DNA of 64,000 nt from assembly GCA_021800035.1 (NCBI GenBank), contig JAJYZJ010000005.1, positions 1-64,000 on the forward strand, in the 5' to 3' direction. Of this stretch, positions 61,008-64,000 are shown in pieces. The stretch is from an archaeon. GTDB taxonomy: Archaea > Thermoproteota > Thermoprotei_A > Marsarchaeales > Marsarchaeaceae. The notes under the pieces are model-generated. The model saw only the letters and a program-made list of their open reading frames with translations, had not been told where the DNA came from and did no database searches. The position numbers and the translations under genes are program-made. Numbering within the stretch: position 1 is the stretch's first letter; each line of letters starts with the position of its first letter.

Positions 61008-62711
61008 CTACCGGTCAATTTCCCCGAGAACTGGATCCCACGTACCAAGTATAACAAGCGCGTCTTGCAGCTTTTCGCCTACCATTTGCCTCTTTGCAAC
61101 ATAAAGATTGATGAACGCAGCGCTCTTTATTTTCATTCTAACTGCACGCGGAGAACCATCGCTCACAAGGAAATAGCTTCCTTCGCCACGTGGAGTCTCT
61201 ATACGACTGGATGATTCTCCAGGAGGAATGCTGAGTAGTGATGCTTTAGCCTGGTAGGGACCGCTTGGGAGGCCATGCAGGGCCTGACGAACAATCGAGA
61301 TGGACTGTTTGATCTCTTCGACCCGCATCATGAAGCGGGCCAGATTGTCGCCATCATTACTCACAACTACGTCAAAATCGAAATGATCGTAAACTGAATA
61401 CGGGTCATCACGTCTGACGTCGAACTGCACCCCCGACGCCCTTAGCCCGGGTCCCACTGCCCCCCAATCGATTGCATTTTGTGGACTCAGCACTCCCACA
61501 CCCTTGAACCGTCCCAGGAACACAGGATTTCTCTCGTATATCGCCGAGAACTCCGCAAGATGACTCTCAATCAGGTTCAGGGCGTTATTTGCTCGTTCAC
61601 TAAATCCCTTGGGCAAATCCCTATTGACTCCGCCAAATCTAAAGTAATTCGGAAGCATCCGGGCCCCGGCCACCATCTCGTTCAGGTCAAGAATGAGCTC
61701 ACGATCTCTCAGTCCCCAGACGAATCCTGTGAGTTGACCAACGGTGTCTCCGCTCGTAGCCAGGAACATAAGGTGACTCTGGATTCTGTCCAGCTCGGCC
61801 ATAATCACCCTGATGTATTCCGCCCTCTGAGGGGGTTCAATTCCTTCAAGTTCCTCGACTGCACGCACATACGCCCACTCCCAGTTAATTGGCGATACGT
61901 AGTTCGTCCTGTCGGGATAGGGTAACATCTGAATCCAAGTATTGTTCTCTCCCAGCTTCTCATGGTTTCTGTGCAGATAGCCCATGACAATATCGGCGTC
62001 ATACACCATCTCCCCGTTCAGGCGCAATCTGACCATTAGCGGGCCGTGCGTGGAGGGATGATGTGGACCAAAGTTTACTGTGAGCACACTTTCTGAAACA
62101 TCCGGATCCTCTTCGAGCCACTTCTTCGGAAGCGCAATCTTCCCCTCGTTTGTGCGCCACAAGGCTGGCGGACCCGCCGCCCCAAGCGCGGGATTGATTG
62201 GGCTTCCCCGCCTGTCGTAGATCTTCCGCAAGGGATGAGTTTTCCAATCTTCCCTTAACAAAATACGTCTCTGATCGGGGTGGCCAGTGAAATCGATTCC
62301 AAAAAGATCATACACCTCTCTCTCAAACCACTCCGCTGCCGGATAGACGCCAGTACTCGTGGAGAACGGCACGAGTTCATCTTTCTGGCTGTGCGGAATG
62401 TTGACCTTCAGAAGCAGTTCCATATGCTTCTGGATCGACCAAAAGTTATACACCAAGTCGAAAGAGCTTCTGAGGTCCACTGCAGTCATGTAGTTGAAAT
62501 GGTCGAAGCCCGCCTCATTCCTCAAAAATGCCAAAACGTGCAGGAAAGTTGCCGGCAGACACTGCCCAACGAGTCGCCTGCGCCTTGCCGGCTTGAGGCT
62601 CATGAAGTCATTAGGTAGCGCTCCGAGTAAGGCACGGACCATCTCTTTTTCGGCTTGAAGAGGATCAGGTGGCGGAGCAACAGGTGGCTTGAGCTGCGGT
62701 TTTGAAGCCAA
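61008..62711 (-). CDS. nuoCD: NADH-quinone oxidoreductase-like subunits C and D, fused
   Basis: 567 aa. NuoC domain at about 20-180 (HFNYMTAVDLRSSFDLVYNF, WFEREVYDLFGIDFTGHPDQRRILLREDW) joined to NuoD at about 205-567 (TVNFGPHHPSTHGPLMVRL, NYVSPINWEWAYVRAVEEL, FRFGGVNRDLP, PRGEGSYFLVSDGSPRAVRMK). NuoD carries the quinone-site His and Tyr region of complex I. Fused C-D is known in some bacteria; archaeal complexes usually have separate genes. It follows nuoB by 6 nt. No nuoH, J-N genes follow, so the rest of the complex must be elsewhere. Confidence 0.96.
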   Translation of the reverse strand: MASKPQLKPPVAPPPDPLQAEKEMVRALLGALPNDFMSLKPARRRRLVGQCLPATFLHVLAFLRNEAGFDHFNYMTAVDLRSSFDLVYNFWSIQKHMELLLKVNIPHSQKDELVPFSTSTGVYPAAEWFEREVYDLFGIDFTGHPDQRRILLREDWKTHPLRKIYDRRGSPINPALGAAGPPALWRTNEGKIALPKKWLEEDPDVSESVLTVNFGPHHPSTHGPLMVRLRLNGEMVYDADIVMGYLHRNHEKLGENNTWIQMLPYPDRTNYVSPINWEWAYVRAVEELEGIEPPQRAEYIRVIMAELDRIQSHLMFLATSGDTVGQLTGFVWGLRDRELILDLNEMVAGARMLPNYFRFGGVNRDLPKGFSERANNALNLIESHLAEFSAIYERNPVFLGRFKGVGVLSPQNAIDWGAVGPGLRASGVQFDVRRDDPYSVYDHFDFDVVVSNDGDNLARFMMRVEEIKQSISIVRQALHGLPSGPYQAKASLLSIPPGESSSRIETPRGEGSYFLVSDGSPRAVRMKIKSAAFINLYVAKRQMVGEKLQDALVILGTWDPVLGEIDR

Positions 62712-62717
62712 GCATGA

Positions 62718-63230
62718 TCACGCCGTAGTCTGTACCCCTTCAGCTGTCTCAGGTTTGGCGCCCCCAGGGGTTAGTCCAGCCTGATAATAGGAGTCAATCA
62801 TTTCCTGAATTCGGGTGAGGCCGTATACCAGCGCCTCGGGGCGGGGAGGGCAACCCGGCACGTAGACATCAACAGGAATCATATCATCCACTCCGTCCAC
62901 AACGTCGTATAAATCACGGAAAGGACCACCGGATGTTGCACATGCACCCATGCTTACGACGAACTTTGGTTCAGTCATCTGTTCATATAGACGCCTTACG
63001 ACTGGGGCCATTTTCTTTGTGACTGTCCCGGCTACAATCATAACGTCTGCCTGCCTAGGGGAGGCCCTCTGCATTAGCATACCAAGCCGTTCTGCATCTG
63101 TCTTCGAGGCTCCGGTCTGCATGAGCTCAATTGCGCAGCATGCTATTCCGAATGCCAGCGGCCAGAGGGAATTCTTCCTTCCCCATTTGACCACTGTGAC
63201 GACGCCCCTCAGATCGTCAAGTTCAGCCAT
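62718..63230 (-). CDS. nuoB: NADH-quinone oxidoreductase-like subunit B
   Basis: 170 aa from ATG 63230 (GTG 63245 would add five). All four Cys ligands of cluster N2 are present: [24 protein letters not shown], and [16 protein letters not shown] subunit of complex I, next to the quinone site. An A/T-rich box (GACTTAAAGC on the minus strand, 63253-63262) is centred about 27 nt before the ATG, so the transcript may be leaderless. The C-terminal tail is Gly/Thr rich. No nuoA upstream: the next gene is pdxT. Confidence 0.95.
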   Translation of the reverse strand: MAELDDLRGVVTVVKWGRKNSLWPLAFGIACCAIELMQTGASKTDAERLGMLMQRASPRQADVMIVAGTVTKKMAPVVRRLYEQMTEPKFVVSMGACATSGGPFRDLYDVVDGVDDMIPVDVYVPGCPPRPEALVYGLTRIQEMIDSYYQAGLTPGGAKPETAEGVQTTA

Positions 63231-63366
63231 ATGAGGTACTCGCACTCGGTTCAGCTTTAAGTCTTATGGGGCATTTTTCGACACTGAACAATTTTCAGTC
63301 TCGAAGCCGTGAGCGACGCGTGGATAGAGCCTCATAAACAAGTGCTGTTTCAGTTCAAAGTGGCAA

Positions 63367-63975
63367 CTATCTCAGGTATTCCCGCAGAAAATAAGAATGC
63401 AATCTATTGTCTCCTGAGAGTTCAGGGTGAAATGAGGTTGCAAGAAGATTGCCCTGTGATACGCAAGCTGGTTCGCCGTCGAGTTCCGCGAGGCTCTTCA
63501 CTCCATCACCTATCTTCCTTACAACTGGCGCTCTGATGAAAACTCCGCGATAAGGCTCGGGCCCGAGCACTGAAATCGAAATCATCTTCTCAAAAGATTC
63601 TCCCTGTCTCCCGTAATGATTGCGTTCGACTTCAATGTCCAGAACTCCAAGCAGCGGTTGCTTCTTCTCCGTTACAACCCTATCTCGGGAACCTTTCGAT
63701 AACAAAATCATTCCCGCACAGGTACCGAGAACTGGCAATCCGTCAAGAATTCTTTCTTTAAGTTCTGAAAAGAGTTCGGACCTGCTAGCAAGTCCTCCCA
63801 TCACCGTGCTCTCGCCGCCAGGTAACGATATCGCAGAAAGTGATCCGAGATCCTCTTTCTTTTTTACAACTCGCACATTACCACTCGAGGTGCACTCCTC
63901 GAGAGCTTGCTTCCAAGCCGAGACGTGTTCCTCCAAATCTCCTTGCAGGCCCAAGACCCCAATAGTAATCGTCAC
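63367..63975 (-). CDS. pdxT: Pyridoxal 5'-phosphate synthase glutaminase subunit
   Basis: 202 aa glutamine amidotransferase supplying ammonia to PdxS for vitamin B6 synthesis. GVLGLQGDLEEHVSA, LPGGESTVMGGL, catalytic Cys in VLGTCAGMILL, and SFHPELSGDNRLH with His-x-Glu. GTG start at 63975 overlaps the stop of the gene on its right by 3 nt, which I read as pdxS. Confidence 0.96.
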   Translation of the reverse strand: MTITIGVLGLQGDLEEHVSAWKQALEECTSSGNVRVVKKKEDLGSLSAISLPGGESTVMGGLASRSELFSELKERILDGLPVLGTCAGMILLSKGSRDRVVTEKKQPLLGVLDIEVERNHYGRQGESFEKMISISVLGPEPYRGVFIRAPVVRKIGDGVKSLAELDGEPACVSQGNLLATSFHPELSGDNRLHSYFLREYLR

Positions 63976-64000
63976 TGCGGCCCACGCTCCTGCATTTTGA
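63972..64000 (-). CDS. pdxS: Tail of a gene cut by the window edge, probably pdxS
   Basis: Eight codons ending in TGA 63972-63974: K-M-Q-E-R-G-P-Q. PdxS proteins often end with a similar L/M-x-x-R-G motif, and pdxS normally precedes pdxT with a short overlap. Identification rests on position and this short tail only. Confidence 0.45.

Noticed and set aside
1-64000. CRISPR array
   Set aside because: No series of spaced direct repeats was seen; the only tandem repeat is the 7-bp unit at 21440.

Overview
This window is archaeal chromosomal DNA, most likely from a member of the TACK group close to the Thaumarchaeota/Nitrososphaeria that is not an ammonia oxidiser. The evidence is RadA, Alba, a Dpo4-type polymerase, an ESCRT-III (CdvB)-like protein, a SPOUT protein of the archaeal COG2106 family, MptA, an archaeal two-domain phosphoglucose/phosphomannose isomerase, many GTG/TTG starts, and TATA-like boxes 30-47 nt before start codons. 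The CdvB-like protein is the best single argument for TACK over Thermoplasmata. The placement is inference; no rRNA is present.

Layout. 0-8 kb: argS (cut by the left edge), a 2-oxoacid:ferredoxin oxidoreductase operon with a 2-hydroxyacid dehydrogenase, a cyclase-family hydrolase and a fused ETF. 8-9.6 kb: a decayed region with a broken TnpB gene. 9.6-14.7 kb: GNAT, an Hjc-like nuclease, an OGG glycosylase, a SPOUT methyltransferase and a large membrane protein. 14.9-20.5 kb: a second 2-oxoacid:ferredoxin oxidoreductase, a FrhB-NuoI fusion and an A-type Fe-S carrier. 20.8-26.4 kb: a CopD-like protein, an amidohydrolase, a Y-family polymerase, RadA, tRNA-Gln and FixC. 26.4-27.3 kb: a long non-coding gap. 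27.3-30.4 kb: a B12 acyl-CoA mutase with its small subunit and MeaB GTPase. 30.4-39.4 kb: an SDR protein, pyruvate kinase and a compact trpEGDCFBA operon. 39.7-47.8 kb: galT, HD hydrolase, cysS, pterin genes (PTPS, MptA) around a DUF1464 kinase, and alba. 48-58.5 kb: lipA, E2, E3, lipB and, on the other strand, a fused E1, making a complete lipoate-dependent 2-oxoacid dehydrogenase complex. 58.8-64 kb: a CdvB-like protein, PGI/PMI, nuoB-nuoCD and pdxT with the tail of pdxS.

How it fits together. The genes point to a heterotroph that oxidises 2-oxoacids and acyl-CoAs. Two ferredoxin-linked oxidoreductases and one NAD-linked dehydrogenase complex make acyl-CoAs. The mutase carries the residue pair known from isobutyryl-CoA mutases, so it may convert isobutyryl-CoA to butyryl-CoA. 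ETF and FixC can pass acyl-CoA electrons to quinone. Reduced ferredoxin (or F420) could enter a complex I-like enzyme through the unusual FrhB-NuoI fusion; nuoB and a fused nuoCD lie 43 kb away without the other subunits. Amino acid, pterin, lipoate and vitamin B6 synthesis are at least partly encoded here.
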